From the NCBI RefSeq assembly GCF_008831045.1, contig NZ_WAJS01000002.1, positions 106,095-170,094 on the forward strand: a stretch of 64,000 nucleotides of DNA, given 5' to 3'. Each line of letters begins with the position of its first letter. The stretch's first letter is position 1. The notes below the pieces were generated by a model that made no database searches, was not told the origin of the DNA, and saw only the letters and a list, made by a program, of their open reading frames with translations. The position numbers and the translations under genes are program-made. This document shows positions 47,559-54,694 of this stretch, piece after piece. Source of the stretch: Adlercreutzia muris. GTDB lineage: Bacteria > Actinomycetota > Coriobacteriia > Coriobacteriales > Eggerthellaceae.

Positions 47559-47722
47559 TGCCATACCTTCAATAATCCTGTTATCCGCTCTCGCTTCAGC
47601 GTCTCCGTCTCTCACCTTCAAATCACCAGATCAAAAGGCTCTTTTGAAGTGCCCCCCCCCGTCCTCACAAATCGCCAATCGTCATGAGGATAGAGTCTGG
47701 GTACAGTAACACTTAGTAAAGG
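47559..47722 (-). promoter_or_regulatory. 5' leader of the giant gene containing a G9 tract
   Basis: The leader from the predicted start of transcription to the ATG is about 158 nt. It carries a run of nine C on the plus strand at 47652-47660, which is G9 in the transcript. No riboswitch could be recognised. Confidence 0.5.
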
Positions 47723-47750
47723 ATTGTAAAACTTCTCTCCTTGTTGTCAA
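47723..47750 (-). promoter_or_regulatory. Near-consensus sigma-70-type promoter of the giant gene
   Basis: On the minus strand TTGACA (plus 47745-47750) and TACAAT (plus 47723-47728) are separated by 16 nt. This is the strongest promoter match seen in the window, and it directs transcription into the giant gene. Confidence 0.8.
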
Positions 47751-47864
47751 AGGGGTAACGGCTTGCTAACGGTCATGTTGCTAATTTGTTACTTTAACGG
47801 TCTCATCTGGCTTTTTATGAGCGAGAAACTAAACGTTGAGTCAGTTTTCCCCTCTTGCCCATAC

Positions 47865-47894
47865 AAAAAAGGGAGCCCGCCGAAGCGGGCCCCC
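47865..47894 (-). terminator. Intrinsic terminator of the foldase gene
   Basis: A GC-rich stem with a TTCG loop on the minus strand (arms around 47871-47880 and 47885-47894) is followed by TTTTTT (plus 47865-47870). It lies about 45 bp after the foldase stop codon, so the giant gene is probably transcribed mostly from its own promoter. Confidence 0.85.
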
Positions 47895-47937
47895 GAATGG
47901 AACCGAAGATATAAGCGGAACCGTGAATGAGCGGCGG

Positions 47938-49329
47938 CTACTGAGCCTGGTCGGCCCCGTCAGCAGCGCCGGCGTCAGCGGCCTGATCGCCAGCGGCGGC
48001 ATCTTGCTCGCCAGCCGCGTCGGCCTGACCGTCAGCGGCGGGCGCATCGGCGCCCTCGGCAGCCCCATCGGCCGTCGCGTCGCCCTGATCGCCCTCGGCG
48101 GCAGCCTGATCGTCGGCAGCAGCGGCATCGGCGCCCTCAGCGCCCTCGCCGTCGGCGGCCGGAGCCTGCCCGTCGGTCTGGTCCTGGGCGGTGGGATCGG
48201 CGGCGTCGCCCTCGGGAGTCGCCTGGTCGGCAGCGGCCTGCTCCTCATAGGGGGTCAGGTCGATGGCGTAGGGCAGACCCTCGGGCATCGGGTTGATCTC
48301 GATCTGGGCGTTGTTGCGGTACTCCTCGAACCAGGTAGCGAAGTTCTGGCTCGTGTTGGCCTCCTGCATGTAGCTCAGCGTGTCGAGGAACTCGGCCGGC
48401 AGCTGATCGGTGGAGGTGATGCCGCCCTCGGGAACCGTGAAGACATCGGTGCACTTGATGATGTGGTAGCCGTACTCGCTCTTCACGGGGGCAGCCACGA
48501 TCTGGTCCTTCTCAAGACCGTCCAGGGCCTCCTGGTACTCGGTCACGAAACCGGTGCCGAGCTTGTCCCAGTTCACGTCGCCACCCTGGGCAGCGCTGCC
48601 GGAATCCTGGGAATACTGGGCAGCGGCATCCTCGAAGGAGATGTCGCCATTGTTGATCTGGTCCAGCAGCTCCTGAGCACGGGCCAGCAGGGCCTCATCG
48701 GTCTCGTCGCCCTCGGCGGTGAGCAGGATGTGGCTGGAGCGCTTCGCGCCGTTCAGCTGATCGGCCATGGACTGGGCCTGGGCGAGCAGGGCATCGTCTC
48801 CCTCGCCCTCGCCCTCGCCCTCAGCGGCAGCCACGGCATCGGCCAGCTTGGTCTGGAGCAGATTCGGGCGGATCACCTCGTTGATGTAATCCTCCTCGGT
48901 CATCTGGCTCGCCTCAAGAGCCTCATTGAAGGCCTCGTCGCTCTCGAACATGCTCTTGGTCTGGCTCAGGGCCTCGTCGATATCGGCCTGCTCCACGGTC
49001 ACATTGTACTCAGTGGCAGCCTGATCGTAGAGATCCTGGTTGATGTAGTAGTCGATGACTTCCTGACGCACGGTCTCGGGGGTGTAGCCGTTGGCCACCA
49101 TCCACTTGCCCCACTCCTCATCGGACTCCAGGCCGCTATCGGTGCGGAACTGCGCGACGTAGTCAGTCACGGTCTGCTCCATAATCTCCTGGCCGTTCAC
49201 CGTGGCAGCCACGGCACCGCCGCCGATGCCGCCACCGCAGCCGACCAGGCCCGCGCCCAGGGCCACGGTCAGCACCATGGCGCCGGCACCCTTCAGAGCG
49301 GAGCTCTTCATAAACGAGGTGAATTTCAT
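47938..49329 (-). CDS. PrsA/PpiC-type peptidyl-prolyl isomerase lipoprotein (extracytoplasmic foldase)
   Basis: Residue count 463. The N-terminus has Lys residues, a hydrophobic core and a lipobox L-V-G-C at about 28-31, so the protein should be lipid-anchored outside the membrane. A SurA/PrsA-like N-terminal helical domain (ATVNGQEIMEQTVTDYV ... YINEVIRPNLL) is followed by a parvulin domain at about 195-290: SSHILLTAEGD, FEDAAAQYSQD, GGDVNWDKLGTGFV and SEYGYHIIKCTD are the typical blocks. The last about 100 residues are an Ala/Asp/Glu/Gly/Gln-rich acidic tail. PrsA proteins assist folding of secreted proteins. Being next to and upstream of the giant surface-protein gene, this one may assist it; that link is inferred. 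Confidence 0.9.
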   Translation of the reverse strand: MKFTSFMKSSALKGAGAMVLTVALGAGLVGCGGGIGGGAVAATVNGQEIMEQTVTDYVAQFRTDSGLESDEEWGKWMVANGYTPETVRQEVIDYYINQDLYDQAATEYNVTVEQADIDEALSQTKSMFESDEAFNEALEASQMTEEDYINEVIRPNLLQTKLADAVAAAEGEGEGEGDDALLAQAQSMADQLNGAKRSSHILLTAEGDETDEALLARAQELLDQINNGDISFEDAAAQYSQDSGSAAQGGDVNWDKLGTGFVTEYQEALDGLEKDQIVAAPVKSEYGYHIIKCTDVFTVPEGGITSTDQLPAEFLDTLSYMQEANTSQNFATWFEEYRNNAQIEINPMPEGLPYAIDLTPYEEQAAADQATPEGDAADPTAQDQTDGQAPAADGEGAEGADAAAADDQAAAEGDQGDATADGAAEGADAPAADGQADAAGEQDAAAGDQAADAGAADGADQAQ

Positions 49330-49697
49330 GAATCCCTCAACCTTTCATTCGCTGCCCAGCCAGTATGCCGGGCATCTCTGCCGCGCGGCTCACGCCGACG
49401 CGCTCTTTCTCATCCCACAGCGCACGGCCCTCCCAACCGGGCCCTGTGTTCTGCCGTAAAAGGCAGCTGAGATAGTTTCCCCACTGTGGTCAGGGCGTTA
49501 TTATTTCAATCCTGCCGACGGGGCGAAAGCGAATCACGAATACCGCACACCCCGAAAACGAAACCCACACACACCTGAAAGCAACCTGAAAGGTTTCCCT
49601 AAAAGCGAGCCTCACCAGCCAAAACACTTGGCTGCGAACGAACCTGGGGGCTGTTCGCCCCTCGCGGGGCCCGACTCCCTGCGCGGTATACAAAAAC
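49330..49697. other. Gene-free stretch between the foldase gene and the prophage
   Basis: No gene is supported here. The promoter of the foldase gene should lie within 49330-49520, but no clear -35/-10 pair was found. A 131-residue minus frame spanning 49490-49885 has no ribosome binding site or family similarity and crosses two terminators. Confidence 0.45.
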
Positions 49698-49721
49698 GAG
49701 CGCCTACCGAAGTAGGCGCTC
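49692..49721 (-). terminator. Intrinsic terminator beside a tRNA/tmRNA-like 3' end
   Basis: A perfect 10-bp stem with a TTCG loop on the minus strand (arms 49698-49707 and 49712-49721) is followed by GTTTTTG. Ten bases upstream in the same direction is GGCTCCACCA (plus 49731-49740), the typical 3' end of a tRNA or tmRNA. Confidence 0.75.
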
Positions 49722-49873
49722 GATAAGTCTTGGTGGAGCCTAGTATAACTAAGGCGAACACGGTTATAAGCCTTGAAACCTGTTATTTGCAGATTAACCG
49801 CAATTGGTTTGCGGTCATAGGCAACCTGCAAAATACCAGATAGACGGCTTGCGTATTTGCCCTGTAACGCACG

Positions 49874-49907
49874 AAAACGGGGCACCCCTTATCAGGGTGC
49901 CCCGTTT
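49874..49907 (-). terminator. Terminator of the prophage lysis cassette
   Basis: An 11-bp perfect stem (arms 49877-49887 and 49895-49905, 7-nt loop) lies 8 bp beyond the endolysin stop codon. On the minus strand it is followed by TTTTCG. Confidence 0.85.
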
Positions 49908-49912
49908 GAACG

Positions 49913-50959
49913 TCAGATTTTGAGCCGTTGACCCGGATAGATGATATTCGGGTTCGTGATGCCGTTTTTGGCGGCAATCTTCTGATAGGTCGTGCCGAAC
50001 TTAGCCGCAATGCCTGAAAGCGTGTCACCAGATTTGACGGTGTACGTCTGGCCGCTTTCAACGTTGCCGTTGATAATCGCCATGACTTCATCATAGCGGT
50101 GCGCCAAGATCGCTTTTCGCTCTGAACCGTTGCGATAATCGCCCGCCCACGTCTCTTTCGCCAAGGTTTCAGCCGAAGCGCTGCAAATGTGGTTGACGAT
50201 CTTTTGCACCTCGTCATAGCGTGAGCCAAGCGCCTTGCGCCGGTCATCGTCCTTGCCGTATTCGTCGCGGAACACCCCGGCCACAAGGTCTAGCGCGTCC
50301 ATGTTCTCAACGCCGGTTGCTGGCGCGGTCGGCGTTGGCGCTGGCTGCGCCGCGCCGCCGACGGCTGCGAACTGCTGCCATTTCGCAGCGTCCATATAGG
50401 CTTTGTTTAAGTCAAGGTTGCCGCCCCATCCGTCCAAGCGCCCGCAACTAGAGTATTGGCGAATGTCACATGAATATGCGCCCTCGTTCCATGGGTTGCT
50501 TTGAAGCCCGGTCGTGTTGTTGTTGGCGTATTGCGCAACCCACGTGCCGCAACCGTGCTTCTTGGCAATGTCCCAAGGGAAGACGCTTTGGCTTGCGTAG
50601 ATCAAAGGTGTTACGCCGGTGAGCGCCTTTACCTTCGCAACCAGCGAATCAAGATAGCCGGTGTTGCCCCATGCGGCATTGTCGCCCTGCTCCCAATCAA
50701 GCACAATAAGCGCTTTGCCAAGGTAGCCTTTAATGCTGTTGGCGAAGTGCTGCGCTTCCGCGTCAACGCCAGCGCCGTTAACGTAGTGGTAAACGCCAAC
50801 CAGAAGCCCGCGTTTCATCGCCTGTTGCATTTGCCGGTCACAATCCGGCGAAACGTAGCTTGCGCCCTGCGTCGCTTTGCAGATCGCAAAATCAATGGCA
50901 AGGGCATCAAGGTTGATACCCTTCTGCCAATTGCTAATGTCAATGCCCTGTAGTGCCAT
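49913..50959 (-). CDS. Endolysin: GH25 lysozyme with CW_7 repeats and LysM
   Basis: The start is the ATG at 50959 ([14 protein letters not shown]), with AAGGTGG upstream; this gives 348 residues. Residues 1 to about 195 are a glycoside hydrolase family 25 muramidase: GIDIS near the start supplies the first catalytic Asp, and VLDWEQ supplies the Asp/Glu pair. Two CW_7-like repeats follow ([28 protein letters not shown] and [22 protein letters not shown] in outline). The C-terminus is a LysM domain ([20 protein letters not shown]...). The enzyme cleaves MurNAc-GlcNAc bonds for host lysis; the repeats and LysM bind wall glycans. The start overlaps the end of the peptidase gene by about 20 bp. 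Confidence 0.93.
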   Translation of the reverse strand: MALQGIDISNWQKGINLDALAIDFAICKATQGASYVSPDCDRQMQQAMKRGLLVGVYHYVNGAGVDAEAQHFANSIKGYLGKALIVLDWEQGDNAAWGNTGYLDSLVAKVKALTGVTPLIYASQSVFPWDIAKKHGCGTWVAQYANNNTTGLQSNPWNEGAYSCDIRQYSSCGRLDGWGGNLDLNKAYMDAAKWQQFAAVGGAAQPAPTPTAPATGVENMDALDLVAGVFRDEYGKDDDRRKALGSRYDEVQKIVNHICSASAETLAKETWAGDYRNGSERKAILAHRYDEVMAIINGNVESGQTYTVKSGDTLSGIAAKFGTTYQKIAAKNGITNPNIIYPGQRLKI

Positions 50960-51644
50960 AGAAACCACCTTCCAAGCATACGAAATAGAAAAGTTTTGCC
51001 GTTTGAAGTTCTTCAAGTGTCCATGGCCGCGCGGAATTGACGGGGCTTGCCGGGTCGCGAACCCACCACATACCGTTTTCATCGTGCCGCCAGATCGTTA
51101 TAACGTGGCTGTTGTATTCGGTATCGCCGAACGCACCGCGCACGCCCGCGAAGCAGACCGCGCCAGCGTCAACCTTGGCAAGCGCTGATTGCAAACTGTA
51201 AATCTTGCCTGTGTGCGTGATGCCGTATGGCTCATAGGTCGCGGCAATCCACTGCGCGAACTTCTCCATGTCGTTTACACCGTCAGTCAGACACGCGGTG
51301 CCAACAGCGCCCGCAACGGTAAGCGGCGTAACGTCCTGTGTCGTTATGTACTTGATAGCCATTGCGGCGCAGACAAGCCCGCACCCGCTGTCACCGATGG
51401 TGCCGCCCGCGTATCCGATATGTGACCACTGCACATCATCTTGAAGGTAGAGCGGCATATAAGTGCCCGCCGGTATAGGCTTGTACGCGGGTTCATCAAC
51501 CGCAAAAACGATTTCGGGCGCTGATGCTTCGCGCGGCTGGTCGCTTGCGTAGGCAACCATGAGCGCGAAGCAGACAACTATAGCCATGAGCGCCCCGCAC
51601 GCAAACGCCAGAATCTCGCGCCACGTCCGTTTACTCGCTTCCAT
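50940..51644 (-). CDS. Membrane-anchored C39-like cysteine peptidase in the lysis cassette
   Basis: Residue count 234. An N-terminal membrane segment (residues about 10-32, [20 protein letters not shown]) precedes a Peptidase_C39-like domain. Its catalytic Cys is in [16 protein letters not shown], the His in NSHVITIW, and the Asp probably in WVRDPASP. Papain-like C39 domains in phage lysins can cleave peptidoglycan peptides, while others process leader peptides. Its place between the holin and the muramidase favours a second lytic enzyme or a membrane-tethered lysis factor. The gene overlaps the holin gene by 14 bp and the endolysin gene by about 20 bp, implying coupled translation. Confidence 0.8.
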   Translation of the reverse strand: MEASKRTWREILAFACGALMAIVVCFALMVAYASDQPREASAPEIVFAVDEPAYKPIPAGTYMPLYLQDDVQWSHIGYAGGTIGDSGCGLVCAAMAIKYITTQDVTPLTVAGAVGTACLTDGVNDMEKFAQWIAATYEPYGITHTGKIYSLQSALAKVDAGAVCFAGVRGAFGDTEYNSHVITIWRHDENGMWWVRDPASPVNSARPWTLEELQTAKLFYFVCLEGGFYGTTGH

Positions 51645-51915
51645 GGGTGGCTTTCTTGGGTTCGGTGTAGGTCATCGCCTGTGCGCTGTCGCCCAAACCC
51701 TCGGTGGTTGGGTCAACCACCACGCCAAGGATTACCAGCACGGCAAACAGCGCATCAACGGCGGCAACCACACGGCCTTGCAGTTCCGACAAGTCGAAAT
51801 TGAAGCCGAAAATAGCGGCCACCATCTGCACAAGCAGGAACAGTGCAGGGATTAGCGTCATCCAAAACAGCTTGTTCTTTGCACGTGCAAGAAAGTTGAT
51901 TTTCAGATCGTTCAT
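51631..51915 (-). CDS. Phage holin, phi-LC3 family
   Basis: Residue count 94. Two hydrophobic helices (FWMTLIPALFLLVQMVAAIF and VVAAVDALFAVLVILGVVV) are followed by DPTTEGLGDSAQAMTY. That tail, together with the N-terminal INF...KNKLFW, is the signature of the phi-LC3-type holins. It forms membrane lesions that release or activate the endolysin. The C-terminus is Lys/Glu/His-rich. Confidence 0.93.
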   Translation of the reverse strand: MNDLKINFLARAKNKLFWMTLIPALFLLVQMVAAIFGFNFDLSELQGRVVAAVDALFAVLVILGVVVDPTTEGLGDSAQAMTYTEPKKATHGSE

Positions 51916-51925
51916 AATGTCCCCC

Positions 51926-52246
51926 TTAGTCGATTATTAGATAAGGCTTTAGTGCCTTAATCTCGTTCATGTAGCGTTCACCAGTGCCATTGCCGCCTAG
52001 AAGCTTGTATGCTTCGTATTCCTCTAGCAGTTCGTCATAGGTCGAAATGCTCATTTTCTTGCCGTCTATGACGTACTTTTGATAGGCGGTTTTGATATGC
52101 TCTCGCGCTGATGCTTTGTCGATAATCAGCCGCGCCCGCTGGTACTTGGTCAGGTTCTTAACCTGCGCGATAAGGAAGCCTATAACGCCGCTGGCCAGCA
52201 GCCCAACGATTGACGTTATAAGCTGTTCGGTGGCGGCGCTAATCAT
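51926..52246 (-). CDS. Small membrane-anchored phage protein of the lysis region
   Basis: The ATG at 52246 overlaps the TAA of the preceding gene (TAATG), indicating coupled translation; the product has 106 residues. An N-terminal membrane helix (ITSIVGLLASGVIGFLIAQV) is followed by a charged helix and the sequence LGGNGTGERYMNEI near the end. Short proteins with one N-terminal membrane span and a GGNGTG motif are common beside holins in phages of Gram-positive bacteria and may be an accessory holin or antiholin. The exact function is unknown. Confidence 0.7.
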   Translation of the reverse strand: MISAATEQLITSIVGLLASGVIGFLIAQVKNLTKYQRARLIIDKASAREHIKTAYQKYVIDGKKMSISTYDELLEEYEAYKLLGGNGTGERYMNEIKALKPYLIID

Positions 52247-52683
52247 TAGTCCACCACCTGCCAAAGCGTTTCAGTGCCATCCGCCCCCGGCTCCCAAACG
52301 TTGTTGTCAACAAGCGATTGCCACTTGTTGCCGCCGTGGGTTACCACTGCGCCGGTTGGGTAGCCGTTCGTTGCGTCCGGCTGCTCCCATGCGGGCACGT
52401 CCGTTGCGTCCGGGCTATCGGCTGCGGCAAGGTTACGCGCCCAAAGGCTAGGCGCTGCTGCCGGTGTCCAGTCCGCTTGCGACGTGTGCGGCTGCAAGCA
52501 CACATAGAGCGTGCCGCCATGCTCCACGCGCTCACCGGCGGTGTAATAGTGGCCGTCGCCCGTCCACTGGTCGTAGAGCGCCGGGGCAATCTCTGCCACG
52601 TCATCGGACAATGACGGCGCTTGTGACTTGTAAATTGCGATGATGCCGCGCAATGCGGCTTCCTCTTCGGCTGTGAATGCCAT
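52246..52683 (-). CDS. Phage protein with two carbohydrate-binding-like (CBM5/12-type) segments
   Basis: The ATG at 52683 (MAFTAEEEAALRG) gives 145 residues; the frame extends upstream without similarity. After a helical N-terminus (about 1-45) there are two related segments. The first reads QWTGDGHYYTAGERVEHGGTLYVC and the second NGYPTGAVVTHGGNKWQSLVDNNVWEP, both in the style of chitin-binding-type CBM5/12 modules (Y-x-x-G-x-x-V-x-x-x-G-x-x-(Y/W)). Such modules sit on tail or baseplate proteins and on lysins. Being between the DGR reverse transcriptase and the holin, it could be a virion glycan-binding protein or a lysis accessory. Confidence 0.7.
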   Translation of the reverse strand: MAFTAEEEAALRGIIAIYKSQAPSLSDDVAEIAPALYDQWTGDGHYYTAGERVEHGGTLYVCLQPHTSQADWTPAAAPSLWARNLAAADSPDATDVPAWEQPDATNGYPTGAVVTHGGNKWQSLVDNNVWEPGADGTETLWQVVD

Positions 52684-52753
52684 GTTTTGCCCCCTAACAA
52701 TAGGAAAGCCAGCACAATGGCGGGCTTGGCTTGCTGTTGGTGTGTTTGTGCTG

Positions 52754-53863
52754 CTATCCGAAAAGCCGGGTAAACAGCGCATCCATGTTCGCGACGGTTC
52801 GCCGCGCGTCAAGGCGCATCATCGAACCGCGCCAAGATTGGTAGCTTTGCAACGCCTGATCGCGGGTCATCTCGCCGCGCTCCACGAACGCTGCAAGCTT
52901 TTTCAGCTTGCGCCGCTCCCGCGTTACGGCGGAACGGCACGGGCGCACAATGACTTTGCCAGTCTCGCCATAGTTGAACCTCTTCTTTAGGAACGTGAAA
53001 CCGCGTGTCAGCTTCACGATGCGGGTTTTCTTCTCGTTAACGACAATGCCCAGCTTCGCGCACTCGCGCCGAATGTCGGCAAGCACGCCGCGCAAGTCTG
53101 CCTTGTCAAGGGCGATGCAATAAAGGTCATCCATGTAGCGCCCACTTGCCAGCACGCAGGGCGTGCGCAGCAACATATGGTCTACGGGGCTTGGAAGTGC
53201 CACGGCTAGTATCTGGTTCGGCTCGCTGCCAAGCCCAAGGCCACGTGTGCCGTGGGAATCAACTTGCGCGTACATAAGCGCCTTGATTCGCTCGTCATCT
53301 AGCGCCCTGTCAATTAGCCGCTTGGTGGCCGCGTGGTCGATGTTCCCGAAGAAGTTAGAGAAATCGACAAGCAGCACGTAACATTCTGCGCCGTGCTTCT
53401 GATAGTGCCGTACAAGCTGCTGTTTCAGGCGCGATATGGCAAAGTCAGTTCCGCGCCCCTTGATGTTGGCGGTGCAACCCGGCGCGAGCGTCGGCCAGAT
53501 CGCCGGTGCCAGCGCGTAGCGATTAAGCGCCTTATGCACGACGCGTTCAGAGTAATGCACGGACGTGATATGCCGAAGCTTGCCCCGCTCGAATATGTCA
53601 AACTCAACGAAGCCGCGCCGAATGTCCTTGCCCGCCATCAAGTCGGCGTGCGTCCTTAGAACGTTCGGAATGATGTTTGCAAGGTAGCGTTGAACGGCAG
53701 ACTTCCACGCCACGCCGTGGGCGCAGTCGCGGGCGCACCTGTAAAGGTTGTCAATGTCGGCCACCTCTTCAAGCGTGCATGATTCAATGCGCTTGGCGCG
53801 GTTCGCCGCCCGCTTGGCATCGCGGCGGGCACGCCTTGCCGCCCGCCGCTCTTCGGATTTCAT
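52754..53863 (-). CDS. DGR reverse transcriptase
   Basis: The ATG at 53863 (MKSEERRAARRARRD) is preferred over the upstream ATG at 53950 because GGGGTG precedes it; this gives 369 residues. An Arg/Lys-rich N-terminus is followed by the reverse transcriptase fold. Motif A is YVLLVDFSNFFGNID, with the catalytic Asp. Motif 4 is GLGLGSEPNQ, in place of the QGxxxSP of group II intron and retroviral enzymes and close to the GxxxSQ of DGR enzymes. YMDD is at 53126-53137, and PVDH aligns with the DGR PLDH block. There is no maturase or nuclease domain. It would copy TR RNA with adenine errors to diversify VR. TR, Avd and the variable gene lie directly upstream. Confidence 0.93.
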   Translation of the reverse strand: MKSEERRAARRARRDAKRAANRAKRIESCTLEEVADIDNLYRCARDCAHGVAWKSAVQRYLANIIPNVLRTHADLMAGKDIRRGFVEFDIFERGKLRHITSVHYSERVVHKALNRYALAPAIWPTLAPGCTANIKGRGTDFAISRLKQQLVRHYQKHGAECYVLLVDFSNFFGNIDHAATKRLIDRALDDERIKALMYAQVDSHGTRGLGLGSEPNQILAVALPSPVDHMLLRTPCVLASGRYMDDLYCIALDKADLRGVLADIRRECAKLGIVVNEKKTRIVKLTRGFTFLKKRFNYGETGKVIVRPCRSAVTRERRKLKKLAAFVERGEMTRDQALQSYQSWRGSMMRLDARRTVANMDALFTRLFG

Positions 53864-54068
53864 GGGCACCCCGCACGGCTTGCAATCGGCATCCAATAGC
53901 CGCTTAGGCACCGGCAATGAAACGCAAGCGAATGCCGAAACCTGCGCCATGCAAGCAGCGGTCTGCGGTACCTGCGGGGTGCATATTTACGGCCACATGG
54001 CCGAACGTTGCACCTTCCTTCCTCTTGCGCACGGATTGCGGACGTGTCCGCAATGACTGGCAGTGCAA

Positions 54069-54198
54069 AGGAATCACGGGCGCGGGCGAATGCTCCCATT
54101 CGTCGCCGAATTGTTGTTGGCATTGCCGTTGCTGTTGACATTGCACACGTTGGAAGCCGAACCGCCCATGACGGAACGCAGCCACCAAGTAACGTGCT
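54069..54198 (-). repeat. DGR template repeat (TR)
   Basis: A 130-bp copy of the 3' end of the variable-protein gene, located 25 bp after the avd stop codon and upstream of the reverse transcriptase. Compared with VR at a fixed offset of 636 bp, mismatches occur at plus positions 54074, 54091, 54112, 54115, 54117, 54124, 54130, 54133, 54136, 54150 and 54195 (and possibly 54198). Every one is T on the plus strand, that is A in the template strand. Most of the altered codons in the variable core are AAY (Asn) codons in TR. Confidence 0.95.
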
Positions 54199-54223
54199 AA
54201 ACAAGGTGCAACGCGACGCTATT

Positions 54224-54631
54224 TTACCGCTGTCCAATGAGTTTCACACCCTTTCTTGCGCCCTTTATAAGCTTCGCCGCCGTTTCCACATCTTCGGCGA
54301 CGCGCACGCACCGGCTTACCTTGATGATGCCAAGATCAATAAGGCATTGCAGGTCTTGCAATAGCTGTTCGCAGTCGGCAACGGCAAGCGTCATGTAATG
54401 CCGCCGTTGGGTAACGTTGTGTTCGGTGTTGGGGTAGAACGCGTTTGCGGTCACAAGGTTGTTTACAAGGCTTCTTGCCGTCTCTGCCATCGGCACGGCC
54501 AAAACGAAGCGGTAAGACTTCGGCATTGCCGCCGAAGTCACAAGCGCCGTTATCTCCTTGCGCACCCTCGTTGCGGTGGTGAAATACTCGAAGTTGCTTA
54601 AATCCCTGTAGCGTTCCAATACGGTACTCAT
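54224..54631 (-). CDS. avd: DGR accessory variability determinant (Avd-like four-helix bundle)
   Basis: Residue count 135, with GGAAAGG upstream of the ATG. The predicted product is all-helical and basic at its C-terminus (LIKGARKGVKLIGQR), as are Avd proteins, which form a pentameric barrel that binds the reverse transcriptase and the template RNA. Helices include FEYFTTATRVRKEITALV, MAETARSLVNNLVTAN and ADCEQLLQDLQCLIDLG. Sequence alone is only moderately diagnostic, but its place between the variable gene and TR is the standard Avd position. Confidence 0.85.
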   Translation of the reverse strand: MSTVLERYRDLSNFEYFTTATRVRKEITALVTSAAMPKSYRFVLAVPMAETARSLVNNLVTANAFYPNTEHNVTQRRHYMTLAVADCEQLLQDLQCLIDLGIIKVSRCVRVAEDVETAAKLIKGARKGVKLIGQR

Positions 54632-54648
54632 TAGCTTGCCTTTCCAGT

Positions 54649-54669
54649 GCGCCCGCGCAAGGCGGGCGC
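54649..54669 (-). other. Hairpin downstream of VR
   Basis: A perfect 8-bp GC-only stem (GCGCCCGC 54649-54656 with GCGGGCGC 54662-54669) has a 5-nt loop. It lies about 35 bp downstream of the VR 3' end and outside the coding region. DGRs commonly carry such a hairpin or cruciform at this place, where it increases the efficiency of target homing. Confidence 0.8.
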
Positions 54670-54694
54670 GGGCATAGCGTCATGCAACGGCTTG

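Noticed and set aside
49506..49530. A TTCAATCCTGCC motif resembling a tRNA T-loop and 3' strand
   Set aside because: The 5' strand of the T-stem is absent and no cloverleaf can be formed; too short to support a tRNA fragment.
49490..49885. A 131-codon minus-strand frame between foldase and endolysin
   Set aside because: It runs through two strong terminators, has no ribosome binding site and no family resemblance.
52754..53950. Group II intron or retron reverse transcriptase
   Set aside because: No intron RNA domains, maturase domain or msr/msd sequence; the QGxxxSP motif is absent and a TR/VR pair with adenine-specific changes is present.
53863..53950. Upstream ATG at 53950 as start of the reverse transcriptase
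   Set aside because: No Shine-Dalgarno precedes it, whereas the ATG at 53863 has GGGGTG upstream and begins a typical basic N-terminus.
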